Positions 48,257-60,714 of a stretch of DNA of 64,000 nt are shown in pieces. The notes under the pieces are model-generated. The model ran no database searches. It was not told the DNA's origin and was given only the letters and a program-made list of their open reading frames with translations. Each line of letters begins with the position of its first letter. Position 1 is the stretch's first letter. The stretch is taken from assembly GCA_036971715.1 (NCBI GenBank), contig JAVHJL010000010.1:1302001-1366000 (forward strand). The letters are read 5' to 3'. Source of the stretch: Arthrobotrys musiformis (lineage: Eukaryota > Ascomycota > Orbiliomycetes > Orbiliales > Orbiliaceae). The position numbers were made by a program, and so were the translations under genes.

Positions 48257-48273
48257 CACACGTGCCACGTGTG
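48257..48273. promoter_or_regulatory. palindromic double CACGTG site
   Basis: CACACGTG-C-CACGTGTG, an exact 8-nt inverted repeat containing two CACGTG E-boxes, 220 bp upstream of the GH76 start. CACGTG is the core site for fungal bHLH factors such as Cbf1/Pho4-type proteins. Function is inferred. Confidence 0.45.
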
Positions 48274-48548
48274 GTATTTTGAATTCAACGCAGATTTCGA
48301 ATCCGCCTTGCTCGCCCACGCCATCGAGGCCGAGGGGGTATATTGCAACAGCTTCCAATACTAATATATAATTTAAAATCTAGAAAGTTCAACGAAATAA
48401 TACAAAATCTGAACCGGTTTAGAATATAACGAGTAGCGATATTTTAGCCCCCGTATCGGATTAAAGATATTTGCTAAGGCATCGTCAGTCAATCGAAGCA
48501 TAACTTTACGGTGCATGTGTCTAGATTTATAAATGTAGTCAGGTCCAC

Positions 48549-50925
48549 TCACCGGAATCTCATGTCTTTTGTTTTGATTAGCTTGCGAGCCTCAACCCCG
48601 GACATAATTTTGAGCTTGAAGTCATATGCTTCACCTATATCAACCCATTCAATCCTAAATCCAGCCTCACGACCTCGTACCTCGCCCCCAACCACGAAAA
48701 CCCACTCGAGGGTCGGCTTCTGACCTAGCCCGAAGTTTGATTCATATTTTTTCGTATATCCCCGGAGAAAGCCTTCGATATACTTGACTAATATTCTTCT
48801 ATGCATATCGAACCATTCCTTCAAATAGGAATCGATTACCCCAAACATCTTTTCGACGAGGTCTTCTCGAAATTCTAATGAAATCGGGTTCAAGGTCAAG
48901 ACACGCACACTTGCCAACGAAGATATATCGTCCCATTTTATAGGAGTTATTTCCCAGAGGCGCTTTTCATTTCCGTGGGCCGGGCCGAGAGGAAGCTTTT
49001 TCCTAGATTTAGTCTGCAATCAACAACACGTTAACGCGAGTTCACTAGGTCCCATCATACTTTATCTTCCAAAAATCTTTTGGATTTGCGCATCGGGGGG
49101 CCTACCCTTTTCATAATTAGGGGGATTGAGAGCTCTGTCAGCTTGGAAAGCTCTGGCGGAATTTTGAATTCCGGATTATAATTAGGAGGTATCTCCTCGG
49201 CATCCCAAGAATCGACCATCACATTAAACGTCACGGTCTCTAAGGTGTCCTTCTGTCGTTCTGTAAATTCCTTGGAAAGCGAGAATAGCCCCGGATACTC
49301 TACCTCGAGGCCAAAATTGGGGTCATTGGGGTCAAAATTTGCATCCAAGACCTGACATCTGAAGCCCAAGTGCCGCAAGCCAGGTTGAAGTTGCCCAACA
49401 AACTCGCGGAATACACAAACCTCCCCTATCCTTTCATAGGCGATGTTGCAAGTTTCGAGTTTTAATTCTTGCATATCAATCGATTCAATGAAATCCAAGG
49501 ATCTAGGCCAAGCACCGATAAGCTCGAGATGACGTAGATTATTCAGAGGTAGCAGCTTTCCCATTTTCGAAGTAAGTCTAGCGCCTCCGATAGTTAGATC
49601 CTTTAGGGGCAGATTTTGCATGTTTTCGAAGATGCAAGTTTCAATGTAGTCAGCCCAGTTGGTCGGCTGCTTCTCCCATTTAAGATCTGGGTTGTCAAGG
49701 CCGACCCCTATCATCTCATCTTCGCTGAAGTTCATCTCGGGATCCTCGGCCTCGATACCGGCGGCTTCGCTGAGCCCAAAACTGAAAGATTGTAGCCCCG
49801 GACTCGCACGGAGGAGGTAATGAAGCTCCAACATACGCCGGGGCCAGGAGACCCCTCGCACTGCTAACTTTCTCAGGCAGGGTAGGCTATTTTCGAGGAA
49901 TTTGTGTGGTGGTAAGTTATTTCCGTGTGCGAGTATTTCTAAAGTGCAGAGTGTATTGCTAGGTCCTTCGAGTAATCTCTGGAATATGTTCTCAGGGATG
50001 TCGCTATATATGAGCCATCTGGTTTGCGAGCCGGGGGCCCTTAGCTTAGTAAATTTTCGAGATATTCATAGATTGCTCGAGCACTTACTTAAAGCTCGTG
50101 ATTCGGAGACCCTCGGCGGCTATTAGAGAAGTTACCTGGTCCCCAACAATGGATGGGTAGGGCGACGTGGAAACATCTACCCAAACTCCACCGTCTTCTT
50201 CATCGTCTTCTTCACCGTCTTCTTCATCGTCTTCACCCCCCTCTTCACCCCCCTCTTCACCCCCCTCTTCACCCCACTCCTCATCCACTTCGCGGTCTTC
50301 ACGGTCGTCACTCTCACTCTCACTCTCGTCGCCGTCACTCTCGTCTCCCTCATCCTCGTCGCTTTCTTCTCGTCCTTGCTCTCGTCCTTGCTCTCTATCG
50401 TGTACCCCCTCTGCCCCCGTCCCCCCCTCATACTCTTCTCCCTTGTCCATTTTTAATCCTTCCTCGTCCTCTCTGCTTTCCTGATTTTTATCTTCCACCC
50501 CCCCACCCGCGTTTAGAGACGTATCAAGATCTCCCTCTCCCGAAACGACTCGAATTCCCCGAATATATTTCCAGTATCCCTTCTCATTGTCGAGGAACAG
50601 CCGCATAAACTTAGGTTTCACACACTGTTTCCACTCTTTAAGCTCTTCGCCATCATTGCAGAATCCCAGGGGGACACCTCGCGGGAAAACGGGCACGAGA
50701 TCATCCACCACCGGCAGTACGACGTTTGAGTACAAGTTCGGGATTACGAGGGTGTGCAGTGATCGACTGCATATTGCGAGATTGAAAAGGTCGCGACGGG
50801 GTAACTATTTTTATCGTTCAGTATTATAGACGCGTCGAATGTTGAGTAGCATACGTGGGACTTTGGCTAGGGATTACATAGTTGAGGACGGTAACGATCA
50901 ACTCGTTTGGCAGCTGGAGAAGCAT
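48549..50925 (-). CDS. F-box/LRR-type protein
   Basis: Exons 50878-50925, 50089-50804, 49061-50039 and 48549-49013 give 735 aa. The F-box spans the first intron: LLQLPNELIVTVLNY joined to LPRRDLFNLAICSRSLHTLV, which is the Skp1-binding motif of SCF ubiquitin ligases. Residues about 100-215 are an acidic low-complexity insertion (runs of Glu, Asp, Gly). The middle resembles irregular leucine-rich repeats (NTLCTLEIL, LPCLRKLAVRG, LPLKDLTIGG, LRHLELIGAW), the likely substrate-binding part. The last exon ends at TGA but overlaps a strong GTGAGT donor, so a further 3' exon is possible; an open stretch at 48161-48358 is a weak candidate. Likely nuclear or cytosolic adaptor; substrate unknown. Confidence 0.8.
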
Positions 50926-53615
50926 TGTTTTAATTGCAACTTCAATGCAATGCAATGGTAAAGATTCGAATCCCTACTATAAAAGTTATATTTTACCTCC
51001 TGTGATATTGAGGTTGAAAAGTCTCGTGCTTTACCACCCAACCGCTCCCGCCGTTTGGTGCCTCAGCCGCAAGAACAAGTGCAACAAAACCGAATAACAC
51101 AAACCCATTTCCGGCTTAAGTCTGGAGACCTTCGCCAAGAGCTAGTTCGTGGGATTTTGAGAATCCGACCCAAGTGAGATGCGGGTTGAACGCTACGCGT
51201 GGACGTTGATATATTAGACTTGTATACAGCGCGCTCAGTCGCCTTCGCGCGTTAGACGTTAGCGGTGACTTGCAGGGTCCTATATTATGCTAATATATGC
51301 TATAAGCTACATGATTCATGATTACCGTAATCTAGGTAATTGGGAAATCGAGACCTAGTAATATAGTACCAAAATTAAAATACAACGTTATAGATAGACG
51401 CTCCGAATCAAAAGATTGATTAATTCCAGATTGACGGGCTAGTTATCATCGTATAAAAATATCATTCCATATGATCATGATTATTCACAGCCTCTACGAA
51501 TCCAATTGCGTCTAGCATTACAGAGAATCTGTAATTTTCGATACGATGATATCGATATATCTACACCCTTAAGGTATTTGTCCGGCGTAGCACCTACGGC
51601 GCCCTAGTTATCAATTAAGTTTATAATAACTATATAGGATCTCAAGCCAAGAAGATCTTAAGATCTTGTGGACATAGAACTTCTAGGAATTCCGGAAGTA
51701 GTTCTCGATACAAAAGAGAGAAAGCGGTGGCGACTAGGCTCAACCACGGTTTATATTCGTCCTAACCTGTCAGTTAAAGTCATAATCCAGACTTGACATC
51801 TCGCTATCATACACCTGCACGGCTGCCTGCCAGATCAAAAACAAATTTACACAAAATATTTACATACAGGCCTGGTCTCGTACCCAGACTGCACAAAGAG
51901 TGACCGTACAGGCCGGTTTACACTTAAGACTGTAGTACTTAGGTTGAATGTATATCACGTAGTTAAGTAGCATAGATCTACTACACGGGTAACGCGGCTT
52001 GAGAAGAAAAAAAAACCTCGCACTCTGCAAGGGGTTCAACATTGGTTTCACCAACGACAGACGGATCAGGCTGCCAGTCAATGTCGATGTTAATTATCCC
52101 TTTCTCAACAACCCGGCAGTAGTTTCAAAGCTATATATAGGGCGAGGAACGGGTAGCAATTGATCTGGAATTTACCGAACGGGGTATTGAATGCTTCAGT
52201 TATAACAAGGCTGTCCTCAACAACTTGATCAACTGATCAATTGACAAAACGGGCTTTCAATATACCCATTTCGCTACTTAGAGGTTAGACGGGTTAGGGT
52301 CTAAAAGTGATAGATAGACCCCCACCGGTATTTTCCTACGTGATGCTAGAGCATGTCACTAGTTGATTATAAGTGGGTTAAATGTTTAGCGGCCTTAAGG
52401 CCTCAGATACCTATAGTTTTATGGTTAACAGGTCTAGATATTACAAGTGTTGGATTTTGACCTCGATAACATTGAACTCCATATACACAATGCAACATTA
52501 CCCTCGAAATTATTATAAATATCTTGACGAGGCTAAGCTTATTATGAGTTAGACAGATCCTGAAGCCGGCCGACCGGAAATAAAGTTCCATCCCATGGTC
52601 CCGATGTCACTGTTTGGAGGCTGGTATACGCCTGATCATTGCATAGTGTCCGACGAAGCTAGAGAGCATGGGATGAATCTGGGGGTACCCGTGGGATGAC
52701 CGACCTAACCCGGTACCCCCTTAGAAGTTCCACATCGAAGTGGAATTCCGGCCACCGGCCCATCCCGACAGTCTCCTCAACTTCACCCCGGAGTCGCATG
52801 ACTGTGTGTCATTGGCCCTTTGAAATGTTACCAAATCTGGTGCCATTTGCGGGGTACATGACAGCACTTTTTGCCGAGGCCGATATCGATGGGGACCCAC
52901 TCACACCTAGCAAGGGACGAAAAAAAAAGCTTCCATTGCATGACTGTGTCGACAAAGAAAAAAAAATATTTAAAAGGGAGTAAAAAAATAATCTCCACTT
53001 GCCGCTGACCACCGAACAACGTGGTCACAAGTAAATGGCCATATGGAGCTGAAGCATTTCGTAAAAATAGCTCAAGGTTGCTAATTTCTGTTACTAGATG
53101 CATAAGTTTTGGTTTTTTCGGAGAGAAGGGGAGGGAAAATTTTTGATATTAAAGAAGGATATCACATTTTTTTAAGTTTTTCTTGCTCTCCATGGACCCC
53201 CTGGTAGTTTTTTTTTCGACGCTATCTTTTTGCGAAAAAATTGCGTGGGCGGATATCGTGGTTCTCTGAAGCTTCCTTCTCCTGCGAGCTGCTTCCCCTG
53301 TGAATATCAATGAAATCCCCCACGTTTACCATCCGTGCTTTTTCACCCCCCGCATTTTCACTAAAAATACGAGGCGATCATCTCAATACATGGTGTATGC
53401 AAGGTCAGCCTTACCTCTCAACATCCGTCCATAGTCGTTTGAATTTCTGGCTGGTATCACGCTCTCGATGGCAGAAATGACAAAATCCAAAAATTTACAC
53501 GCTTGCATCTCAACAAAAAAAAAATTCTTCGCGAGAAAAAAAAAAGAATCGGTAAATGGGAGACGATGTCGATAAGAACGGACCCCAAAGTCCGAGGGCA
53601 TACGAAACCTTCCGA
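50926..53615. other. AT-rich gene-free region
   Basis: About 2.7 kb with strong AT bias (51200-51700 especially), dense stops in all frames and no recognisable element. Possibly decayed repeat DNA. Confidence 0.55.
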
Positions 53616-54459
53616 TTAAGAACGGAAAAAGGCCGGTAGTAAAGCAGTAGCTACAATCTGGCCGGGCCTTTCAGTCGCTAACATATTGTACTGTGAAGCT
53701 GCATTGTTTGTATCCATGCTATCGATACGGATTCCCAAAAGATGCAAATGGTTCTTTGTCCGTGGGGAAATGGGAATAGATCGTGCGCCAGTCCCCAAAA
53801 TCAGTAGTTCTAGATACGCGAGCGATTAGTATTGAGATCACGATCTGCATACCAGCTAAAGTAGTTTAAACTGGAGCCCGAGAGGGAAGATAAGGTGGGC
53901 AATAAGGTGGATGCATACCTGGCTTGGGGGCCACAACGTCTAGTACACCCCACAGGTCTTCATCCAATTCTAGTACTCCATTGCGAACTCTTGCAGCTCC
54001 GTCCGAGAGCCAATTGAACGCCTCATTGTGGACAATAATGATCCCGTCTCTCCCGCTGAACCTCATGCCATTGTTGAGCAAGAATCCATCCTCGTAGACA
54101 CATTCTATCGCGCTGGCTGGCGGTGGGACCCCGGAGAGCACATTCATGTCCGTAAATACCTCATTCGGATCATTGCCTCCAGGCTTTGGACCTGCCTTTG
54201 GCGGAGGCTCCTGCTTTGATGTAGCACCAGCATCATCTTTGGAGCTGGCAGATGTGCTATGGAATGGCCTGAGGTTGTATCTCAAGCCTACGGCTGAAGT
54301 CACAGGGAATCGGGAATGCCGAGAAAGGTGGCGTCGGGGATAAGATGGCCAGCAGGGAAATTGAACTGATCGATAACACTGGGAATAGGCTCCAATTCGG
54401 CGACTGCTCACGCGGAGCAGAGGTCTTGTCAAAGTCGTGAGCTCTGGGAGGAAGGACAT
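53616..54459 (-). CDS. Mth938/NDUFAF3-type mitochondrial protein
   Basis: Exons 53919-54459 and 53616-53809 give 244 aa. Residues 1-70 are rich in Arg, Ser and Leu with almost no acid, a typical mitochondrial presequence. The domain (Pfam DUF498, Mth938 fold) runs from IECVYEDGFLLNNGMRFSG through AFNWL and VVAPKP to GTGARSIPISP and NMLATERPGQIVATALLP. Human NDUFAF3 is an assembly factor for the Q-module of respiratory complex I; a similar role here is inferred from the family. A longer form starting at ATG 54519 adds 20 residues; I prefer 54459 because it begins the basic presequence (MSFLPELTTLTRPLLRVSSRR). No active-site chemistry is known for the family. Confidence 0.87.
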
Positions 54460-56616
54460 GGTGAGAGAACTGTGGAAGTTGCAGTTTATTGGGCGTCCGG
54501 TAGAAATGCGTCCATCCATCCCATCAGACTAAGCTCCTTCGCTACTGGACCGAACTAGCGAGCAGAGACTTCACCCAACGCAACCGCCACTTGCTATTGG
54601 ATGTCGACGGCCGACGACATTTGATTTGACACCAATCTCCTTGAAACTGCTGCGGCTGCATCTCCTCGCACATAAAGCCGATGTGATATATAATACGATG
54701 TGATATTGCCTCTTGCTTGCTGGTCTGATACGATATCTCACGGGATATGATTCGATTGAATTGTGGAGCGATGACGTCGACAGCTTCGGCTCCTCCCAGG
54801 TAAATTGTGGACTAGCGACTCCTCTGACTAATGCCACTAACTAGCACTTACACAGTAGCCAACTAGCAGACGGGAACCATCCCAAATGGAAGGTCGGTCT
54901 CAGACCTAGTTAAGCTCTGAAACTGAGCCTTTCCGTCGATTAGTCTCGAGGGACACCCGCTGTGCCATCTTGCCGTCCGTCGAGAGATCAAAGACACGGC
55001 AATCGACGGGCCTCGTCCCACCCCGAGAATCAGGCTTCTACTTGGTATGTTGTATGTACATGTGCATGCCTATGTGGACCAGTTGATAGAAGGCTGTTGA
55101 TCAATAGTCCAGTGCGCAAGCAAGTACCGCTTCAAAGCTCACCTTTTGCCTAAGTACTTGGCTATAGGTTCTCGGAAAGATGCATTTCGCTCATCTATTG
55201 AATGGAAAGTTTTTCCAACCTGCATGGCCAGCGTCCTCCCCTGCAAGATTGTACCCACCTCTTTTGTTCCTTTTTTTCAAGGAAACTTATTTTTTTGCGG
55301 GGCTAACAGGGTAAACCCATGGTCGGTCGTCGCGCCTCGTCTTTCTGACACTCCAGGATGTCTGTACTGTGAACTGTGCATACATATTTTTGGATTGGGA
55401 AAAGATTTTTTCTCTTTTCGCTCTTGTGCTTATCAGAATGTTGGAGCGTTTTTCCTGGGAGTTCAAAGTTCCTTACTTTGCGAGACGGCAAGGAGAGGCT
55501 GCTTGGTTCTCTCGTTTCGCACCAGCCCCAGTCGGTGTTACCCGTGAAGAAGCAAAGAGGGTATTATTCTCTCTCAGCCGAACGGCTCGATCTCTGATCT
55601 TTGCCGTTTCAAAATTTCAACAATCGTTCAACCGTGAGATGCATAGAAGGCTAGTCGAGCAAGGAAGAAAATTTTTTTTCTTGCTATATACCAAGTCCTC
55701 TTAGCTTCGAAGCTCCCAGAAGCACGGTTTTGGAAAGCGACTCGGCAGGTGAACTGAAAGAAATACTTGTGAGATAAGACTTGCTAGGCCGCGGAAGGAT
55801 TAACTGGTTTAGGGCAGCATCTTCTCTTTCTTGTCTGCATAGACGAGGGAACTATGATTGCTGGGCAAGCATTAAGCAAGAGAGAAAAAATTTTCGTCCA
55901 CGAAATATCTGGCCATATCTTTTTCTGGTGTTTTGACAGCGAGCTGTTTAAAGTCACCTCCTTATCGCATGCTCTCCCTATCATCGAGCGTGACCACGGA
56001 GGAAAGAAAACCGAAGGGGTGAAAAAAAGCATATGCCACCTACAAAAAGAAAAGCAGCCTGGTACTTGACCTCAAGGAATCTTGGCCCCCACGCACCCTG
56101 TCGCTAAAGGACAAAAGCAAGGAACTGAAAAAGAAACTGAAAATGGCGTTCGTCATAGCAATCTCCAACCAAGCTGGCAATTATATTGTGAGGTGGGCCG
56201 TTCAAGCAAGGCCCTCTTGAAGGCCGTCGTCGCAACTTAACTTGTTGATTTTCCTCGAACAGCAAAGCAGTTGCCAAACTCCCTTCACACCGCTCGAATA
56301 GCAACAATCTGCAAACCCCTGGTACCAGATTCCACCATCTTGCGCATGCTGCCGGGAAGCCCGGAAGCTTGGGTTGGTTAATTCGTTTTTTTAAAAAGAA
56401 ACAGCCGTGGAAAGACGCACAGGCACAAGGCATTTTGCGGGGTCGAGAGACTGAAAGAGTTATAACCCTGCGATATTGTGCAATCAGGCACAAGGTTCTT
56501 CCCACGCAAAATCCCTTCGCCATCAAGCTTGCCTATTGCGAGAAAGGAAATTCAAGAAGCAGAAAATACTAAAGCAAAGTTCCTCAGTTTCACAGATCGA
56601 CAAATTTGCGGAAGAG

Positions 56617-56653
<37 letters not shown>

Positions 56654-57517
56654 GTCAGCCTCTCACCGCATTCCTTCAAATATTTGTTTCCCTTTATTTC
56701 TCTGCTTGAACCATTCAAGGCCCAATTTGGATCCTATTCGGTACGTTTATGCCCCTTCGATTGGTCGTTCCCAGGAAGGATCTCGAGATCAGGATTACAC
56801 CACACCCACAGCAGAAATTTCTTTCTTGCATGCATGAAAAAGCTGTGCTTCGCGTTCTTGCGTTCTGTCGTCACCCAGCAGCTATGGCCCCCTGCGCGGT
56901 CGGAGTGAGCTGTTGCACTGCATATTGGATTGCATATTAAACTTGAACGTGTCCCTGGCCTGGCCATTCACAAACCTTCAAACCCTTTTGCCAAAACCTC
57001 TTCCCTTCGAATGCAGTCATATACACTCTTGAGTTGATTTAGCCCCACAAGGGCCCAGCCTCAATGAGTCCGAGCTGTCCCATTTACTTTCTATAAAAGA
57101 AATTAAATATCTCAAGCTAAGAGGCAAGCTAACATATTATATCCGCCAACCAGTGTTTCGGGGTTCGATCTGTGTTGGTAGCTGTTCGCTTCATCGTCAC
57201 TGCAGTTTCAGAAGCCAACAGGTGGATCATGAAACTCAGCATTGGTCCACTATCTAAGGCAAATAGCATGCGTCCCACCAGCTTTTAGGATCCAGTCCAC
57301 AATTTGAGAGCTTTGTTTCGGATATTTTATATTCTCCTGACCGCCGCATTTTAAATCCAGCTCAAACACGGATAAATACATATTACGACATTAGTATCTG
57401 CTGGGCCAGATTCAACATCTACATATCGACCTTTTTACTCGTCTTACGCTTTCTTTTAAACAGTTGCTATGCCCCTGGAAAGTTGATCTAAGTCTCTTCC
57501 GATCGTTGATAATCACA
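54460..57517. other. long intergenic region
   Basis: About 3 kb without a supported gene. A 28-base poly-T tract lies at 56621-56648. Frames on both strands contain Cys/Phe-rich low-quality translations and no domains. The last part is the promoter and leader of the sestrin gene. Confidence 0.55.
56621..56648. repeat. poly-T tract
   Basis: 28 consecutive T in intergenic DNA. Confidence 0.9.
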
Positions 57518-60500
57518 ATGCCTAAGCCTTGTAAGTGGTCTTTCGGCTTACGCATATCCTGCCTGAAATGTATGCTCACAACCCATCATAAGCAGCGGAC
57601 TATGAGGATGTTACCGAGACACCGTCTTGCTCCTTCGCCCGGAATTTGCTATTTAGCAGTCTCTACAGAGAAGAGAAGCAGAGTAGACTGGCGGTGCTCG
57701 GAGCAATCAGCACACTTGTTGAGGAGTGGACGCACTACTATCTCCGCCATACAAGGGATATCACACACCACCCCAGCGGATTCCGCCCCCTCCACCAATC
57801 TATCAACCAAAGCCCCCGAGCAAGCTTTACAGCGACTAGGAACCTTAAACGAGAATCTTCTTCGAAACTTGGGTTAGAGTTTGATGATGTATTCGACGAT
57901 TTCGACGGTGACTCGGATTCAAGGGTTGTATCCGCAAGTAGGAGCCCGATTGCCGTTCCTTTGACTCCGACCTACGATTCGGGGTTCGGCGACGACAACG
58001 ACGATCAGCCCGATTTTATCTCACCGACGTTTACAATAGCATACAGTACATCGGTCTTTGCCATCTTTGAGCATGTCTTGAGCTCAGACGACCGCATGAG
58101 GCTGGAGGATTTGAAGGATGAAGTCTTGACAGTGCACGAGATGAAGAAGAACCTGGATAACTACTACCTTACTCTGTTGAGACTGTCAACAGATTGCCCG
58201 CATAAGGATATCAGGATCAGTAGTCGAATGGTTCTTCAGAGGGTTGTTGTAAGTGTTTAAAAAGGGGGGCTACGATTCAATGGTGTTTTGGGAGATATTA
58301 ATAGTGGAGAACAGAATAGCGGCATGCAGTTACTCGAACCAGTTAGCACTGGCCCTTCACGACTGATTCCATTTCATGAGACGATTGGCCTCCATAAATT
58401 CAACGCCATGTTGAGGACCGACAGCAACAAGCTAAATGAGATCCAAGACAACTCAGAGGACGAAGACGAAGTTCCTATATCGCCTATTCACGATAGTGCT
58501 ATGTCGGGTGCTGCCTCGATTGCGATCCCCGGCCAATCATGGCACACTTTCCATGGACGATCTAGGTCGAGAGGTCGTGGGGCCAGCAACAGCATGTCAT
58601 ACAGAGGCAACAGACGTTACAATCAATCATACGGCTTTACAGGTTCGAACTCTGATCGTGGAACACCGCTTTCGCCCCCTTCTGGCAATGATGTATTATT
58701 CGGACAACCGGTACGCGAACGGAGGAGAAGAAAACACTCATCATCACAAGGAAGTTCGCAGGGCAGCACTACTTCGTCTAAACCCGCATCGAAAGAAGTC
58801 CATTCGTTCCACAAGACGGTTTGGATGACGCAGGGGAGAGTAACGAATATGAACAAAATACTTTCGTTCTTCCCGAAATACGCGACGGTCAATATGGAGA
58901 CTATCGACGGGCTGATAAGTCGGCCTGGGAGTGCGCTATCACGCACTTGGAAATTATACATCGGAATCCTCGCTGCCGCGGAGCATAAATGCCAATACTT
59001 TGTCTCATTGCTGTCAAGATACTTTCTCGACTATGGTGGCAACAGGATTTGGCTCCGGGGTCTAGAATATGCACCGAAGAAGCTTCAGCGACTGGCAAAG
59101 CTCAACACTCTCCTCGCCCATCAGCCATGGCGTCTGACCCACGGCGATATCCAAGAACTAATCAAAGGCACAAACGGCCCATCTGACGAGCCGGGTGACA
59201 ACTGGTCCACTTCAGAAGTTGTGCTAGCGCTTTGCATCCTCTCCTATTATCATGCGCAATCCGGCTTCGCTCTTGCCTGCGGCCTAGTCCCAGAGACCGA
59301 CCTTCCAGGCGGCACGGTCGGGTCCATAAAGAACAATTCCTTATCAATAATTCCCTACCTTCAAGCGCCACCCAAACCTGCCAAAGATTCGGAGAAAGAA
59401 AACGGATCTTCGGAGATGAAACGACTTGACCTCCCTCGTACCCCGTCTCCAGGAATATCTCTTTTAACCCGTAAACGACAGCAGATGACGCTCCCGGATG
59501 AAGGCAGCTCTGGCTCACCAGACAAATGGCTCAAAACGCCCACAGGCTCAATTCCAGCCTCTCATGATGTCTCCCCGCTCGCGCAAAGCTTCCGCGTCGG
59601 CGGTGGTCCCGCCGCTTCTTCTTCAATAATCAGCGACCAAAGATCCCTCAAGCTTCAGAAGCGTCGTAAATCTTTCGAGGACTGTGTTACTGCCGAAGAT
59701 ATCCCCCCGCCAGCTCTTTCAACCTCGCTCTCTGCTCCGGGATCTTACATTCCAGTCTCCAGTGTCTCGCAGTACACCACCGCCACTACAGGCCGGGAAT
59801 TCTTTCTTTCCCCGTCGTCTTCAACATCCTCACTTGTCGAATCTTCTACAAAATCACTAAACGAACAAGTCCCCATCAACGTTTTTGCAGAAGATACAGC
59901 CCGTTTCTTATTGTCACCTTCGAAAACAGGGATAGCGGGCGTCAGCGACTCTGGTTTCCACGAAGAGTTCAACCTAAACAGCGAGGAGTATTCATTCCTC
60001 CCCATGGAAGAATTCGACTGGGAACGACACGCGTGCGAGGTCATAGGTGAATACGTGGAGGGGCTTGAAGACGTTCTCGACTCACACTTTCAGGCTGTTC
60101 GTAAAATATATGAAGATAATAGCAATAGCTTCGACGCCGAAGAGCAGCTATCGCATTCACATCAATACCCACAGAATAGCTACTACTCCAGCCAGGGCTA
60201 CAGCGGCCGCGGCAGCCGTGTAGGCAGCATAGCTGGTATCTCCGAATTCTCGATCTTCGACGGCGCGGAGTCATTCTACACACCAAATTCTCGTCTCCAA
60301 TCGCCCATCGAAACCTTCCACGCGACACTATCGCACCAAACAACAGATACTTCATCATCATCCAGATTCTCCACCCACGGCCAACCAACCAGCAGCCCCA
60401 ACGTCACCGCCCAGGATATTCCACATCTAAGCGAAGCCGTCTGGTTCTACTCGCTCCGTCTGCTGGGAATCCAGAAGGATGACTATTCTTACAGCCACAT

Positions 60501-60714
60501 TAAATTCTACTTGCCAAAGGGATCCCGCGTGTTCTTGCGCAGAATATGCGAGCAGCCCGAATTGGTCAGTATGAGGGATTGGAAGGGCGTGGGGATGGGA
60601 TTGAAGAGTGAAGATGTGGTGTTGATGGCGCTGTTGGCGACGCAGGCGAGGTTTATGGGTGAGCTTTTGTACGGGATCAAGGCGGTTTGCGAGTACAGGG
60701 AGTCGAGGTATTAA
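57518..60714 (+). CDS. sestrin homologue
   Basis: Exons 57518-57530, 57596-58248 and 58330-60714 give 1016 aa, about twice the animal sestrins. Sestrins bind leucine and GATOR2 to restrain TORC1 in animals. The N-terminal domain contains ILAAAEHKCQYFV with Cys443 and Tyr445, DYGGNRIWLRGLEYAPKKL, LNTLLAHQPWRLT and WSTSEVVLALCILSYYHAQS. The C-terminal domain contains FDWERHACEVI, LGIQKDDYSYSHI and KSEDVVLMALLATQARF, equivalent to human SESN2 around Asp406-Asp407 and Glu451. A disordered Ser/Pro-rich insertion of about 270 residues separates them, and residues 1-380 are mostly fungal-specific. The last acceptor could be 15 nt earlier (after GAACAG), which also keeps frame. The first exon holds only MPKP and one base. 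Confidence 0.85.

Noticed and set aside
48161..48358. 65-codon frame downstream of the F-box gene as its last exon
   Set aside because: A strong GTGAGT donor precedes it, but no convincing acceptor in the right phase was found.
50153..50608. Leu/His/Pro-rich and Ser-rich plus-strand frames
   Set aside because: Antisense translations of the acidic repeat in the F-box gene.
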